From Mollicutes bacterium (lineage in GTDB: Bacteria > Bacillota_I > Bacilli_A > Mycoplasmatales > MT37), in contig JARVCM010000014.1 in the NCBI GenBank assembly GCA_029976705.1, positions 1 through 32,826 of the forward strand: 32,826 nucleotides of DNA. The letters are read 5' to 3'. Numbering within the stretch: the stretch's first letter is position 1; each line of letters begins with the position of its first letter. The notes below the pieces were generated by a model. The model did not search any database. It was not told where the DNA came from and saw nothing but the letters and a program-made list of their open reading frames with translations. Made by a program: the position numbers and the translations under genes. Positions 32,501 to 32,826 of this stretch are shown here, in pieces.

Positions 32501-32826
32501 ACATTTAACAATCTTAAAGCATTAACAGCTGACAAAATCAATATTAAAGGAACTGATTACGACATTAACAATTTGAAAACTTTAGATTTTGGAGTTATTG
32601 ATGAATTTAGTAAATTAGTAGATGCTGATATTAGAACGGAACTAGAAGCATTAGTAAAAAAAGACATAGATTTTGAGATTTTAAAAACTAATGCCAAAGC
32701 CAAAAAAGACACCCAAGATCAAGCGGATTTTGAAGAAAAAACAGAAGCCTTGTTTGACGAATTGAAAGACGAAGCAAATCAAACAACATTTAACAATCTT
32801 AAAGCATTAACAGCTGACAAAATCAA
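29540..32826 (+). CDS. Very large modular repeat protein with an N-terminal membrane anchor (3' end outside window)
   Basis: ORFs 29540, 30344, 30695, 30923 and 31604 are all in one frame and join through TGA; the frame remains open to the window end. N-terminus KRKFFDFKLILFLLFFVFLLFSTVIFFTNSS is a TM/signal anchor; at least 10 copies of a module containing xIxIxxxxYxIxxLKxF and KxELxxLVxxxIxFxxL. Confidence 0.88.
29725..30071 (+). repeat. 74-bp exact direct repeat (29725-29798 and 29998-30071) inside repeat modules 1 and 2
   Basis: aaaacttaaaaccttgtatcatgctttgaaaaacgaatcaaatcaagaaactttgcgaaacatcaaggcattaa in both copies, offset 273 bp (91 codons). Confidence 0.95.
32351..32826 (+). repeat. 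Near-identical 285-bp-period direct repeat truncated by the window end
   Basis: 32351-32541 and 32636-32826 align with about three mismatches (acggaactagaagcattagta...aaagcattaacagctgacaaaatcaa). Confidence 0.95.

Overview
Low-GC Mollicutes-type chromosome segment that must be read with UGA=Trp (code 4). The clearest proof is the sigma-factor motif FSTYATWWIRQ, encoded ...ACA TGA TGA ATT... near 1080. Because the supplied ORF track treats TGA as stop, most genes are fragmented in it; I rejoined them by frame arithmetic. Layout: + strand 1-5681 (C-terminal tail of a Ser/Arg-rich protein, rpoD, rplU, rpmA, membrane-anchored thioredoxin-like protein, valS); - strand 5682-23182 (tRNA-Trp(CCA), polC, frr, pyrH, a membrane protein, tsf, rpsB, topA, rpmB, tuf, pepA, rpsO, riboflavin-kinase-only ribF, rbfA, infB, nusA); + strand 23416-end (atpC-like, secA, a GIY-YIG nuclease-like protein, uvrB, a very long repeat protein running off the window). 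Most genes are ordinary housekeeping genes. The most interesting items are: (i) the >1,095-codon modular repeat protein at 29540-32826, with at least ten diverged copies of a ~85-95 aa module I do not recognise; (ii) the free-standing GIY-YIG protein between secA and uvrB, whose open frame extends back into the end of secA; (iii) an in-phase Ser/Arg repeat tail that is invisible under the standard code; (iv) a tRNA-Trp(CCA) with an altered D-loop/T-loop elbow in a genome that rarely uses TGG; (v) a sigma factor with a 64-codon insertion in region 4. No CRISPR array, rRNA or transposase was seen.
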